The translations under genes and the position numbers were made by a program. Shown in pieces: positions 1 through 8,989 of a DNA stretch of 58,664 nt. Under the pieces are notes generated by a model that ran no database searches, was not told the DNA's origin, and saw only the letters and a list, made by a program, of their open reading frames with translations. The first letter of the stretch is position 1, and each line of letters begins with the position of its first letter. The DNA comes from an uncultured Clostridia bacterium (GTDB lineage Bacteria; Bacillota; Clostridia; TANB77; CAG-508): the NCBI GenBank assembly GCA_934148985.1, contig CAKPDO010000004.1:1-58664 (forward strand), written 5' to 3'.

Positions 1-558
1 ACAGGAATTCCAGCAGCACCAAGAGGAGTACCACAAATAGAAGTTACATTTGATATAGATGCAAATGGTATAGTTCATGTTTCGGCAAAAGATATGGCTA
101 CAGGAAACAGCCAAAATGTTGCAATTACAGCATCAACAAATTTAACAGACGAAGATATCGAAAAAGCTGTTAAAGATGCAGAAGCTCATGCTGAAGAAGA
201 TAAAAAGAGAAAAGACGAAATCGAAGTTAAAAATAATGCTGAAAGCTTAGTATATAATAGCGAAAAAACATTAAATGAACTTGGAGATAAAATCAGCGGA
301 GAAGAAAAAGCAAAAATTGAAAACGAAATAGAAGCAACTAAAAAAGCTCTAGAATCAAACGATACTGAAGCAATTAAGGAAGCAACAGAAAAATTAACAA
401 AAGTATTTTATGAAATGAGTGAGCAACTATATAAGAATGCAAATCCAAATGCAGGAGCTGAGGGAGCAAATCCAAATACTGATGCAACAGGAAACAATGC
501 TGGAGATAATGGAAATGTATATGATGCTGATTACAAAGTTGAAGATGACAACAAATAA
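1..558 (+). CDS. dnaK: DnaK (Hsp70 chaperone), C-terminal part
   Basis: The frame is open from base 1 and ends at TAA 558; the N-terminal ATPase domain lies outside the window. It starts in the substrate-binding domain (PRGVPQIEV, FDIDANGIVHVSAKD), which is diagnostic for DnaK, and continues through the helical lid to an Ala/Gly/Asn-rich disordered tail ending in DADYKVEDDNK, typical of bacterial DnaK. It is an ATP-driven cytosolic foldase working with DnaJ and GrpE. dnaJ follows 130 bases downstream on the same strand, the usual order. No in-frame CGG codon is present. Confidence 0.97.
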   Translation, partial: TGIPAAPRGVPQIEVTFDIDANGIVHVSAKDMATGNSQNVAITASTNLTDEDIEKAVKDAEAHAEEDKKRKDEIEVKNNAESLVYNSEKTLNELGDKISGEEKAKIENEIEATKKALESNDTEAIKEATEKLTKVFYEMSEQLYKNANPNAGAEGANPNTDATGNNAGDNGNVYDADYKVEDDNK

Positions 559-688
559 TTGTAAAAAATAAGTTAGCGAGGTTGGAAGTGAAAAAAAGTC
601 CAACCTCAAACTTTGATAAAAGAAAAATCAAAAATTCGATATATAAAGTAGTATTTACAATAGAAATTTTTGGTTGGAGGTGAAAAAA

Positions 689-1849
689 GTGGCAGAGAAA
701 AAAGATTATTATGAAATATTAGGTGTAAGTAAAACAGCAACAGATGAAGAACTAAAAAAAGCATATAGACAAATGGCAAAAAAATACCATCCAGATGCAA
801 ATCCTGATAATAAAGAGGCGGCAGAAGCTAAATTTAAAGAAGTAAATGAAGCATATGAAGTTCTATCAAACCCACAAAAAAGAAAAATGTACGACCAATT
901 TGGAACGGCAGACCCTAGTGGAGCAGGATTTGGTGCTGGTGGGCCATTTGGCGGTGGAAATTATTACCAGTATACATCATCTGATTTTGGCGACTTCGGA
1001 GATTTAGGAGATATATTTTCATCATTCTTTGGTGGTGGATTTGGTGGGCAAAGAACAAATGCAAGAAAAAATAATGGACCACGTAAAGGTGAAGATTTAA
1101 ATATAAGTATAGATATATCTTTTGAGGAATCTTTTTTAGGAGTAGAAAAAGAGATTGTAGTTAATAGACAGGAAACTTGTAGCGAATGTAATGGAACAGG
1201 TGCGAAAAAAGGAACAAGTCCTATAAAATGTCCAACGTGTAACGGAACAGGAAGTGTAACTACTTTCCAAAACACAATTTTAGGAAGAGTTCAAACAACA
1301 AGGCCATGTTCAGAATGTAGGGGAACTGGTGAAATTATAAAAGAACCATGTGAAAATTGTCATGGTAAAGGAACAATTAGAAAATCACCAAAAGTTAAAG
1401 TTAAGATTCCAGCAGGAATAAATGATAATCAAACAGTTGTACTTAGAGGACAAGGAAATCCTGGAATAAAAGGAGGTCCAGCAGGAGATTTATACATAAC
1501 TGTTATGGTTAGAAAAAGTAGCATTTATAAGAGAGATGGAAACAATGTATATTGTGACATTCCTGTAACAATTACACAAGCAACATTAGGTGCTGAACTT
1601 GAAATTCCTATGGTAGATGGAACTAAAGAAGTTTATAGAATACCAGATGGAACTCAGACTGGAACACAATTTACTATTCGAGCTAAGGGATTTAAAAGCT
1701 TAAATTCTACAGTTCAAGGCAATTTTATTTTTAGAGTTGTTGTTCAAACTCCTAGAAGACTTACTAAGGAACAAAGAGATTTAATGGTAGAACTAGCTAA
1801 GACTATGAATGAGCAACCTCCAGTGAAGAAACGCGGGTTGTTTGGGTAA
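689..1849 (+). CDS. dnaJ: DnaJ (Hsp40 co-chaperone)
   Basis: A 386-aa protein stimulating DnaK ATPase and delivering substrates. I chose GTG 689 because GGAGG at 676-680 is 8 bases upstream; an in-frame TTG at 674 overlaps that site. Domains in order: J domain (about 1-70, with the HPD motif in YHPDANPDN), Gly/Phe-rich linker, four CxxCxGxG-type zinc-binding repeats (CSECNGTG, CPTCNGTG, CSECRGTG, CENCHGKG; about residues 150-225), then the C-terminal beta domains. Full-length type I DnaJ. Pairs with dnaK upstream. Confidence 0.97.
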   Translation: MAEKKDYYEILGVSKTATDEELKKAYRQMAKKYHPDANPDNKEAAEAKFKEVNEAYEVLSNPQKRKMYDQFGTADPSGAGFGAGGPFGGGNYYQYTSSDFGDFGDLGDIFSSFFGGGFGGQRTNARKNNGPRKGEDLNISIDISFEESFLGVEKEIVVNRQETCSECNGTGAKKGTSPIKCPTCNGTGSVTTFQNTILGRVQTTRPCSECRGTGEIIKEPCENCHGKGTIRKSPKVKVKIPAGINDNQTVVLRGQGNPGIKGGPAGDLYITVMVRKSSIYKRDGNNVYCDIPVTITQATLGAELEIPMVDGTKEVYRIPDGTQTGTQFTIRAKGFKSLNSTVQGNFIFRVVVQTPRRLTKEQRDLMVELAKTMNEQPPVKKRGLFG

Positions 1850-1926
1850 TTTATGAAAAGAATTAATATAATTCCTAAAAGCAGACGAAATAATAAAAAT
1901 GGTGGACGGGTTTGTGGAAGAACTAT

Positions 1927-1955
1927 TTGACAAGATTGACATAATGTGGTATAAT
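1927..1955 (+). promoter_or_regulatory. Sigma-70-type promoter of the island leader/ncRNA
   Basis: TTGACA at 1927-1932, a 17-base spacer and TATAAT at 1950-1955: a consensus vegetative promoter. It starts the foreign-looking island just after dnaJ and drives a long region without a convincing protein. Confidence 0.8.
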
Positions 1956-1961
1956 TAGTTG

Positions 1962-2466
1962 TATTAAGCCAAAGGAGGTTTAAAATGCGTTTAAAAACGT
2001 GCTGTTGAAAAAATGCCGATGGTGGGCATGAATAGAGAAAAAAGCTTCTGCATATCCAAGCCGTCAAAAGTACGAAGAATTTGGAATGCAAAAAGTATAT
2101 CTTGTATTTGTGTTGGGCCACCTAGGAAGACTTTCCAACATTTATTTCTTATTGATATCGTTGGTGAGCCTATGTTGCTTATATAGGACATAGAATTCTG
2201 ATGCTCTGGAAGTAAAAAGCCATTTGAGAGGCAAAAGGTCCTTCCCTAGGAACATTGTGAATTTAGACTGATGAAATTGGGCAATAGAGTTGACCACCTA
2301 TTGCTAAACCATATGCGGTAAATCCAATTCGAATAAATTTTGTCCCGTCAATGTACGTAGTGGTAAAATAATCTTTCGAAGGATGCGCGAGAAAATATGG
2401 ATGGGCCTAAATAACAGTTGGGCTAAAAATACGCCGAGGTAGATTGTTACTTCGGCGTATTTTTGC
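1962..2466 (+). ncRNA. Candidate ~500-nt structured non-coding RNA
   Basis: Between a consensus promoter (1927-1955) and an intrinsic terminator (2429-2464) lie about 500 bases with no credible ORF on either strand, apart from a 7-codon ORF at 1984 (Met-Arg-Leu-Lys-Thr-Cys-Cys) behind an AAAGGAGG site. The base composition is richer in G+C than the flanking host genes. Several self-complementary segments are visible: GCAATAG pairs with CTATTGC around 2282-2313, and CCTAGGAAG near 2120-2129 can pair with CTTCCCTAGG near 2241-2250. I do not recognise a known RNA family. It may be an independent RNA or the leader of the ATPase island downstream; a decayed gene is the alternative. Confidence 0.45.
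2425..2466 (+). terminator. Intrinsic terminator
   Basis: Perfect 10-bp stem AATACGCCGA / TCGGCGTATT (2429-2438 and 2452-2461) followed by a short T run. It closes the candidate RNA unit before the next promoter. Confidence 0.8.
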
Positions 2467-2482
2467 GTGTGCAAATTTTTGA

Positions 2483-2511
2483 TTGCAAAATTTACGGATT
2501 TGTGATAAAAT
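2483..2511 (+). promoter_or_regulatory. Probable promoter of the MoxR/VWA operon
   Basis: TTGCAA at 2483-2488, a 17-base spacer and TAAAAT at 2506-2511. A roughly 200-base leader follows, with an inverted repeat (AACAAAA ... TTTTGTT, about 2540-2565) and a short ORF before the ATPase start. Confidence 0.5.
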
Positions 2512-2686
2512 ATATTATATCGTGAGGAGTAATATTTTATAACAAAATGGTCTTTTTCGTTTTGTTGATATTTAGCTATGTATAGCTGAGTAAGAGAACA
2601 TATTACTTATATTATTAAAAAAGAGAAAGGAGAGTTCCCTATCTGCGCCTCACACAGACAGCTTAGTTTTAACAACTGGGGACAAG

Positions 2687-2722
2687 ATGACTCAAAAAGA
2701 GTGGACTTGTATGGAACATTGA
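2687..2722 (+). CDS. Short leader ORF in frame with the ATPase gene
   Basis: ATG 2687 opens an 11-codon ORF (begins MTQKEW, ends MEH) and stops at TGA 2720-2722, three codons before the ATG of the MoxR gene and in the same frame. The MoxR gene itself has no clear ribosome binding site. The same layout precedes the unknown gene at 33724, which suggests translational coupling, attenuation or stop read-through. Whether it is translated is not shown. Confidence 0.3.
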   Translation: MTQKEWTCMEH

Positions 2723-2731
2723 AAAAATAAT

Positions 2732-3823
2732 ATGACACAGAACACAACGCAGATTGCTCAGGCAATTGTAAAGGCACTCGATGACAATTTCGTATTCGTT
2801 GACGATGTAAAGGCAATTTTGCCTTTAGCATTTGTTGGCGGAAAGAATGTAATTCTTTTCGGACCTGGCGGACATGCTAAGTCCAAAATGCTGGAGAAAG
2901 TCATTGAAGCACTTGATGCTAAAGATGAAACCTTTGTCCAGTTTTTTGGAGAAGGTATGGATGAGGCGCGCATTTATGGTGGGCTGAATTTCGAAAAGCT
3001 CGAAAAAGAGCACGTTTTGGAGTATTATCCAGAACGTAGTTTCCTCAATTATCGCATAGCGATTTTTGAAGAGCTTTTCGACGCACCCGCTAACGTTCTG
3101 TTGGCTCTCAAAGATGTTCTTACATCTAAAGAGCTGAGAAACGGAGCACAGCGGTTCCCTATGCGTACAGAGGTAATTGTTTGCCTCACAAATAAGGAGC
3201 CAGCTGAAATTGCTGACTTAGGTCCAGCAGCTGAAGCACTTATTGAGAGATTCCCTTTGCAGCTAAATGTAAAATGGGATAGCTATGACAAGGCTGCTTA
3301 TGAGGCTTTGTTCAAAAAGACTTGCCAGAAAATGACAGGACCAAGTATGACAAAGTTTCAGGGCATCTTAGCAGAGGTCTTGGCAAACGCGACAGCATCC
3401 GGAAACTTTGTTTCCCCACGTACTGCAGTACATGCCTTTCAGGTATGCCAGACTGCGGCAATGGTCGCAGGACGCGACGTGGTAGCTAAGGAGGACTTGG
3501 TTAATCTTCGTTTCCTTCCTGGACTCGAAGTATTAGCAAAATCTCTCCAAGCTGACATCGAAGCAGCAATGGAGAGAGAGAAGGGTGAAAAGGCTCTTGC
3601 TGGTTATAAAACAGAGTATAGCGCTCTGTATGAAACCATGGAAGGTGAGCATCGTCCAATTCAGCTACTCCAAGTCAGCAAAAAGGCTACAGAACTTCTG
3701 GATCGAGTATCCACATTAAAAGTTCCAGACAGCCTTGTGTCTGAAAGAAAGGAGCTGAGAAACAAAGTGTCAGATTTGAGTGCTGAAGCCCAGACTAAGG
3801 CTCTCAATTTGACAAGAATTTAA
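2732..3823 (+). CDS. MoxR-type AAA+ ATPase
   Basis: A 363-aa cytosolic ATPase. Walker A is GPGGHAKS at residues 44-51, Walker B lies in IAIFEELFD (about 109-117) and the sensor-1 Asn in VIVCLTNKE (about 148-156); GEGMDEARIYGG is typical of the MoxR/RavA class. Such ATPases act as remodelling chaperones for VWA partners, and a VWA protein is encoded next. The G+C content is above that of the host genes. Arg141 is encoded by CGG (3152-3154), which must be read as an ordinary triplet here, since skipping C leads quickly to a stop. The start has little Shine-Dalgarno and follows an in-frame leader ORF. The exact role is unknown. Confidence 0.85.
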   Translation: MTQNTTQIAQAIVKALDDNFVFVDDVKAILPLAFVGGKNVILFGPGGHAKSKMLEKVIEALDAKDETFVQFFGEGMDEARIYGGLNFEKLEKEHVLEYYPERSFLNYRIAIFEELFDAPANVLLALKDVLTSKELRNGAQRFPMRTEVIVCLTNKEPAEIADLGPAAEALIERFPLQLNVKWDSYDKAAYEALFKKTCQKMTGPSMTKFQGILAEVLANATASGNFVSPRTAVHAFQVCQTAAMVAGRDVVAKEDLVNLRFLPGLEVLAKSLQADIEAAMEREKGEKALAGYKTEYSALYETMEGEHRPIQLLQVSKKATELLDRVSTLKVPDSLVSERKELRNKVSDLSAEAQTKALNLTRI

Positions 3824-3907
3824 GCCGAAAAAAAGAAAGGAGGCTCCTCGGGGAAATCAAGTCTTTGTACTTGCATTTCTCTCTGGCACAACTAGGAGTG
3901 AGATGAT

Positions 3908-5254
3908 GTGTTCAGCATGTACTTACTAGAGGAAAATAGCATGGAAATATTTAGAACTACAACAGAGGGCTATCTTGCTCCCTCTAGGGAAGAAATGCGA
4001 GAGGCTGCTGAAAGAGTAGGACTACGGTCATATTCTAGAGATTTAGCCACAGATTTGGCTAATCTGGCAGCTGGAGGAAGGGTTAATCCACCTTCTAAAT
4101 ACTCAGATGCAGTAATGCAGAGAGTGGTAGAAAGGTTGGAAAAACCCAATGGCTATGGTGAATGGAAACTATCCGATGGTAATTGGACCAAGGAAAAGAC
4201 CAAAATTGTGGCAGATCGCCATAAAAGCCAAATGGCATACCACCAGAATGTCTGTGATTTTCTATCTGAGATAGATATGAGCAGATTTGAAGGTGAAACG
4301 CCTTTGGAACAGGCGATGAACTGCTTGAAACTCCTTTCAAAGATGAAAGGGGGAAATGGTGGCGGCGAAGATGGCGAACCGTTACCTATTTTTCAGGATG
4401 GTTCTCCTGAAGGAGTAGCACATCAGCTTCATGACAGTATCGATAGTGTTGATACACTTTCTGAAACTGAAAAAGAACTGATGGGTGAAACTCCTGAAAT
4501 GTCCAAGCGAGAAATCGCAGAGGACATGATGGGGGATAAATCCATTTGGTTATCAATTTCGCGCCAGTTGGATAGTTTGTCCAAAATGCAGGTGCGAAAG
4601 TGTAAGAAGCAAGAAGCAGATCCAAATGGAGAAGAGGTAATAACTCGCTCTATTAACGGATTTGATGAGCTTTCAAAGCTTTCAAAATCTGAGTGGGCAC
4701 ACTATCAGACTAACCGCTCTTACTTTTGGTATAGAGTGGCTAGTAAGCAGGCGAGAGTTCGAGAAAGAGTGGTCAATATTGAAAAAAAGCAATTGCTTTT
4801 TATCATCGTTGATTGCTCCGGTTCAATGGATTCGGGAAAACGCATTGCAAAAGCATGTGGAATTCTAATGAACCGCCTGAAAGCGGTCATCACCGGAGAA
4901 GCAGAGTTATATTTCTCTTTTTTTGACACTGAACTTCTTGAAGTTTATAGTGTCAAAACTCCAGAAGAAGCTAAGTCTTTGATGGAAACTTTGAGAAATA
5001 AAAACTTTTCCGGAGGTTCTACAAGCATTGATAGTGCTATGAAGCAGGCCAAAGCAGAAATCGATAAGATTATTGCAGAAGGTTCTACTTATAGACCAGA
5101 GCTTGTGGTAATCACGGATGGCGATGACAGTATTTCTTCAACAGCAAAAGATTTTGCTGGTACGAAAGTACACGCTTTTGTGGTTGAAGAAAGTAATACT
5201 ATGTTAACTGACCTTGCTAAGGCAACTGGTGGGGTTGGCATAAATAAGTTCTGA
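3908..5254 (+). CDS. VWA-domain protein, partner of the MoxR ATPase
   Basis: A 448-aa protein from GTG 3908 (AGGAG 9 bases upstream; TGA at 3899 blocks extension); ATG 3941 with AGAGGA upstream is an alternative start. The N-terminal 270 residues are helical and unrecognised. The C-terminal VWA domain has the metal-binding MIDAS motif D302-C-S304-G-S306, a distal Thr in GGSTSID and Asp in VITDGDD. MoxR plus VWA pairs form two-component chaperone or conflict modules (RavA-ViaA-like; VWA-MoxR systems). An AAAGGAGG at 3837-3844 sits about 65 bases upstream with self-complementary CTCCTC directly after it. CGG 4025-4027 is read as Arg. Confidence 0.8.
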   Translation: MFSMYLLEENSMEIFRTTTEGYLAPSREEMREAAERVGLRSYSRDLATDLANLAAGGRVNPPSKYSDAVMQRVVERLEKPNGYGEWKLSDGNWTKEKTKIVADRHKSQMAYHQNVCDFLSEIDMSRFEGETPLEQAMNCLKLLSKMKGGNGGGEDGEPLPIFQDGSPEGVAHQLHDSIDSVDTLSETEKELMGETPEMSKREIAEDMMGDKSIWLSISRQLDSLSKMQVRKCKKQEADPNGEEVITRSINGFDELSKLSKSEWAHYQTNRSYFWYRVASKQARVRERVVNIEKKQLLFIIVDCSGSMDSGKRIAKACGILMNRLKAVITGEAELYFSFFDTELLEVYSVKTPEEAKSLMETLRNKNFSGGSTSIDSAMKQAKAEIDKIIAEGSTYRPELVVITDGDDSISSTAKDFAGTKVHAFVVEESNTMLTDLAKATGGVGINKF

Positions 5255-5344
5255 AAAAGAAAGGAGGAGCTTCCAATAATTAATATTCTTACGAATCGAC
5301 GTGAGCATATAGAACGGAAAAATTTTAGATTTTTAAGTTGCTAT

Positions 5345-5959
5345 ATGGGAAGCACAGAAAAAATGAACAGCAACAGAAAAAACAATGGCAGCAGCAACAA
5401 TAGTTACCCTTTCATGCCTTGGACCTATAAGTATGAGCTTACAGGCCATGAACAGAAGAAATTGACAAGAGAGGGATTGGTTTTCCTTGGAAGAACATTA
5501 GATGGTGTGCCGGTTTATGACCGGTTAAATAGTCATTTTGTCGACCATGGATTTTCAAGTGAAACCATGAAGTCAGCACTATCAAAAATTACACAGGTTT
5601 CCAATTTTGAGAAACATGTCGTAAAATTTGACAGAGTTGTCGGGGAAACCACCTGTGTCAAAGTCGGTGAAAACGACAAAGTAATAATGGTGGTTCGAAA
5701 AAGACGCCAAGGGCCTACTCCAATGGTCATTGGCAGAAAACCGGAGCCGTGTGCTTCTGTGGTAATTATCCTCAAAAAAGCAAGTGATGATGAAGGTGAA
5801 TACTTCATTTTAATCACGGCTTTTGTTGGGGAAAACTCGGAACCGGAACCGTGGGATAAGCAGCTGATCCCAGGATCTAAAGAGCATGCCAAAGCTGTGA
5901 AGTTTTGGAAAAGCCATGCACTCCTGTATGATGAGGAGGTGATTGATTACATCGTATAA
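5345..5959 (+). CDS. Unknown protein in the MoxR-VWA island
   Basis: A 204-aa product; I do not recognise the family. A polar Asn-rich N-terminus precedes a compact alpha/beta region with two Lys/Arg-rich strands and the motif TAFVGENSEPEPWD near the end. An alternating-strand C-terminus with conserved-looking His, Arg and acidic residues would suit a small enzyme or toxin, but that is a guess. ATG 5345 has no ribosome binding site; AAAGGAGG at 5260-5267 lies about 80 bases upstream, and the same frame is open back to it (ATA 5276, ATT 5279), so a non-standard start is possible. CGG at 5522-5524 is read as a triplet. Confidence 0.6.
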   Translation: MGSTEKMNSNRKNNGSSNNSYPFMPWTYKYELTGHEQKKLTREGLVFLGRTLDGVPVYDRLNSHFVDHGFSSETMKSALSKITQVSNFEKHVVKFDRVVGETTCVKVGENDKVIMVVRKRRQGPTPMVIGRKPEPCASVVIILKKASDDEGEYFILITAFVGENSEPEPWDKQLIPGSKEHAKAVKFWKSHALLYDEEVIDYIV

Positions 5960-5998
5960 ATGTAACAACCACAAAACAGAAAGGAGGTTTAGCAGCAT

Positions 5999-6496
5999 AT
6001 GTCTGTTCTGCTTGAAGGGAAAACCTTTATAAGGTTTTTCAAATTAGATCCAAAAAGGGAAACAGATGGATTGTCAGACGAAGCTATATTTAAGTGGCTT
6101 CTCTGGCACCATACGGAAATAACCGAAGCCTTACGAGAGTGGGCTAAGGGTAAATATCCAGATGCGCCCGAAAATTATAAAAATAGCTTTGCAAGCCTTA
6201 TAGCTTGTTTGGCTACAGGGGCATATGGAGGATACCCTACGGAAAACTCCCAAAAAGAGAGGTATGCAGAACATAAAGTCTATGATTTTTATAGGAATAT
6301 GTTAGGTATACTGAAAAAGGAGGAGATGACAATTGCAATAATATATTTTGTTGCAAGTCATTTACTCCAAAAGTCCCCATTAGAGGAGGATACTGAAGAA
6401 AAACTTCAAGAGGCAATAAGGCTTCTTGAAGTATCTAAGAGCAGTTTCAAGTCTAAGCAGATTGCAAAGGCAAGAAAATTGCTTGAAGAAATTTAA
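5999..6496 (+). CDS. Unknown helical protein, last gene of the MoxR-VWA island
   Basis: A 165-aa protein starting at ATG 5999 behind GAAAGGAGG. The family is not recognised. It is predicted mostly helical, with charged helices at both ends and a more hydrophobic middle (AIIYFVASHLL), no signal peptide and no obvious catalytic motif. It follows the 5345 gene by 39 bases and precedes the island terminator, so it is probably co-transcribed with the ATPase and VWA genes and may be a regulator or adaptor of that module. Confidence 0.6.
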   Translation: MSVLLEGKTFIRFFKLDPKRETDGLSDEAIFKWLLWHHTEITEALREWAKGKYPDAPENYKNSFASLIACLATGAYGGYPTENSQKERYAEHKVYDFYRNMLGILKKEEMTIAIIYFVASHLLQKSPLEEDTEEKLQEAIRLLEVSKSSFKSKQIAKARKLLEEI

Positions 6497-6514
6497 TAAA
6501 TAAGTAATAAAAAA

Positions 6515-6555
6515 GGGAATGTTTGGTGTACCAGATGTTCCCTGTTCTCTTTTAT
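6515..6555 (+). terminator. Intrinsic terminator of the MoxR-VWA island
   Basis: Inverted repeat GGGAATGTTTGGT / ACCAGATGTTCCC (6515-6542) with a few mismatches, followed by TGTTCTCTTTT. Confidence 0.65.
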
Positions 6556-6623
6556 TCATAATAAATTTTTATCACTAAAAAATTAAAATCAATATTATTT
6601 AAAAGAAAAAATTCCACAAAATA

Positions 6624-6651
6624 TAGACATATTTTCCTAATATGATATAAT
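6624..6651 (+). promoter_or_regulatory. Promoter of the helicase operon
   Basis: TAGACA at 6624-6629, a 16-base spacer and TATAAT at 6646-6651, 31 bases before the helicase ATG. Confidence 0.65.
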
Positions 6652-6682
6652 AAACTTATCAAACTGGAAAGAGGTAAAAAAT

Positions 6683-8524
6683 ATGGATACTAATGAAAAT
6701 CAATACAGTAAATACGATCAAAAAGGAGACAATGACATTAAATGGCAACAAGAATGCCTAAAAGAAATATCAGACAAAAGTAATGTAATATTAAGTTCGC
6801 CAACAGGGAGTGGAAAAACGCGAGTATTTTTAGAATGGGCGCTAAAACAATATGAAAGACCGATAATAATAACAGCACCAATAAAAGCATTATCAAATCA
6901 AAGATATAGAGAGCTATTGCAAGCTGGATATACAGTAGGACTAGAAACTGGAGATATAAAAAATGTTCCAGAAAATTGTGACTTTATTTGTTGTACACAA
7001 GAAATTTATACTAATAAATATTGTGATTTAATAAATGTAACATTGATAATGGACGAATTTCATTATATATTTGAAAATGCATCAAGAGCAAGAACATATA
7101 TAGATGCACTAAATAAATCAAAAGCAAGTAATATTTTATTGTGTTCAGCAACATTAGGGGACATTGATAGGTTAAAGGAATATGTTGAGAAAGTATCTAA
7201 AAGAGATTTTTATACATATGAAAATAAATCAAGATTAACATCTTTATCATATAAAGGAGATATTGAGGCAGAAGAAATAAGAGATTCACTAATAGTAACA
7301 TTTTCTAGAAGAAACATCGAGTTCGTACTAGAGCAATTATCAAACCAAAGGGAAGAACAATCTGATGAAAAAATTGAAAAAATAACCCAGATGGCTGAAA
7401 ATGATAAAATAGAAAATGAGGAAATTATCGAAGATGCGAAGCTGGGAATAGCTGGATATTATGGTGCTTTATTACCAAAAGAAAAAATGTTTATAGAAAA
7501 ATGTTTTGAAGAAGGATTAATTGATACAGTAGTTGGAACTGATGCATTGGCACTAGGTGTTAATTTTCCTGTGCAAAATGTAATATTTACACAGTTATCT
7601 AAATATTATGATGGTCCAATAAGCAAAAATTTATTTGAGCAATTAGCTGGTAGAGCTGGAAGAAAGGGATATTTCGATGAAGGATATGTTTATTATTGCT
7701 CGGAATTTGCTAGTGAATTAGAAGCAAATGGATATGATACAGAAGATTTATTTGACATGATTTTAAAAAAGGAAAACGAAGATGTCAAAATATCTTTAAC
7801 TGCCAATATAAAGGATATTTTATTGGGAAAGACTACAATAATAGAAGAAGCGGAATATATGTCTGAATTTTCAACAGAACAAGCTGACACAAAAAGGATA
7901 ATTGAAGTATTATCAGATGTTATACAATATATTAAAAATGAAGCATTTAGGGAAGAAGTAAGACAAATGGTGGATAACAGATACAATTATCAAGGTGAGC
8001 ATTGGGATGAAAAATTAGAAAAATACGTAAAAAATAGAACGGAAGATGAAAGAGAAAAATTTCAAGAAAAATTAATGGCAAAAGAAGGAGAATTCAGGCA
8101 AAATATTGCAAAAGTCTATTTTGATGAATATACTCCTGAAGAGAACTGTCGAATATTTGCAGACATTGTGTGTGGGACAAACCCAGATGTAATTTTGAGA
8201 AAATATGGGATATCTGAAAGTTTTTATAATATGCTTCAATTTAGAAAATATGTAAAATCTTTGCCAAAAGAATATAGAAAAGGTTTAACTAAAATCAATG
8301 ATATAATTCGTGAAATTGACGAAACCGCAATTGATGGATATAGGGGCAGTGTTAGCACTAAAGATATTGGTGAACAATTAAGAGAAGAAAGTAGACTTAC
8401 AGGAAAAAATATAAAACAAATATTACATGAACAAGAAGCAATAAAAAGAATGAGTGAAAAAGCAGAAATTATTGATGAACAGTTAAAAATAGCAAAAGAA
8501 TATGGATTGGAGGAATACAAATGA
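6683..8524 (+). CDS. Ski2-like DExH superfamily 2 helicase
   Basis: A 613-aa SF2 helicase. Visible motifs: SPTGSGKT (motif I, about residues 39-46), APIKAL (Ia), DEFH (II), SAT (III), GTDALALGVNFPV (V) and QLAGRAGR (VI). Motifs V and VI and the DEFH box point to the Ski2/Mtr4/Hel308 group, so it is an ATP-dependent RNA or DNA unwinding enzyme. The C-terminal 200 residues are helical and charged. It overlaps the next gene by 4 bases (ATGA). The following two genes are unknown, so this may be a dedicated operon, possibly for defence or RNA processing. No in-frame CGG. Confidence 0.85.
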   Translation: MDTNENQYSKYDQKGDNDIKWQQECLKEISDKSNVILSSPTGSGKTRVFLEWALKQYERPIIITAPIKALSNQRYRELLQAGYTVGLETGDIKNVPENCDFICCTQEIYTNKYCDLINVTLIMDEFHYIFENASRARTYIDALNKSKASNILLCSATLGDIDRLKEYVEKVSKRDFYTYENKSRLTSLSYKGDIEAEEIRDSLIVTFSRRNIEFVLEQLSNQREEQSDEKIEKITQMAENDKIENEEIIEDAKLGIAGYYGALLPKEKMFIEKCFEEGLIDTVVGTDALALGVNFPVQNVIFTQLSKYYDGPISKNLFEQLAGRAGRKGYFDEGYVYYCSEFASELEANGYDTEDLFDMILKKENEDVKISLTANIKDILLGKTTIIEEAEYMSEFSTEQADTKRIIEVLSDVIQYIKNEAFREEVRQMVDNRYNYQGEHWDEKLEKYVKNRTEDEREKFQEKLMAKEGEFRQNIAKVYFDEYTPEENCRIFADIVCGTNPDVILRKYGISESFYNMLQFRKYVKSLPKEYRKGLTKINDIIREIDETAIDGYRGSVSTKDIGEQLREESRLTGKNIKQILHEQEAIKRMSEKAEIIDEQLKIAKEYGLEEYK

Positions 8525-8970
8525 AAGATATAAATAAAGATATAAGTTATGAGAGTGCTTATTCAGAAGTAATAGAAGTTTTGAACTATGTTTCAATAGA
8601 TGAATACAATAAAATTCCGAAGAAATTTATAACATATTTAGAAGAAAACTGTGATGAAAATAGTGATTTTACGTATAATATAGCATTACCAATGGATAAA
8701 CAAAATTTATCAGATAAAGCTAAAAATTTGCTAGCTGTTATATATAGGTTGTTTTGGGCAAACAGTGATGAAAAAGAGAAATTAAATGAAGTTGATAGAT
8801 TTATTGAGGAAGAAAATAGAAAAAAATATGATTTAGATAATGTTTTTAAGAACAGACAAGCTAATACGGCAAATGCAGAAAAGGATAAAAAAGAATTAAT
8901 AAAATATGAGGAGAAAAAGTGGTATAAAAAAATTTTTGAGAAAATATTAAAAATCTTTAGTAAGAAATAA
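8521..8970 (+). CDS. Unknown protein coupled to the helicase
   Basis: A 149-aa protein whose ATG overlaps the helicase stop (ATGA), so it is translationally coupled. Acidic N-terminal half, Lys-rich C-terminus (KKWYKKIFEKILKIFSKK) that could be an amphipathic helix, no signal peptide. The family is not recognised. It probably works with the helicase or with the long gene that follows 19 bases later. Confidence 0.6.
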   Translation: MKDINKDISYESAYSEVIEVLNYVSIDEYNKIPKKFITYLEENCDENSDFTYNIALPMDKQNLSDKAKNLLAVIYRLFWANSDEKEKLNEVDRFIEEENRKKYDLDNVFKNRQANTANAEKDKKELIKYEEKKWYKKIFEKILKIFSKK

Positions 8971-8989
8971 GAAAGGGACCAAATAAATA

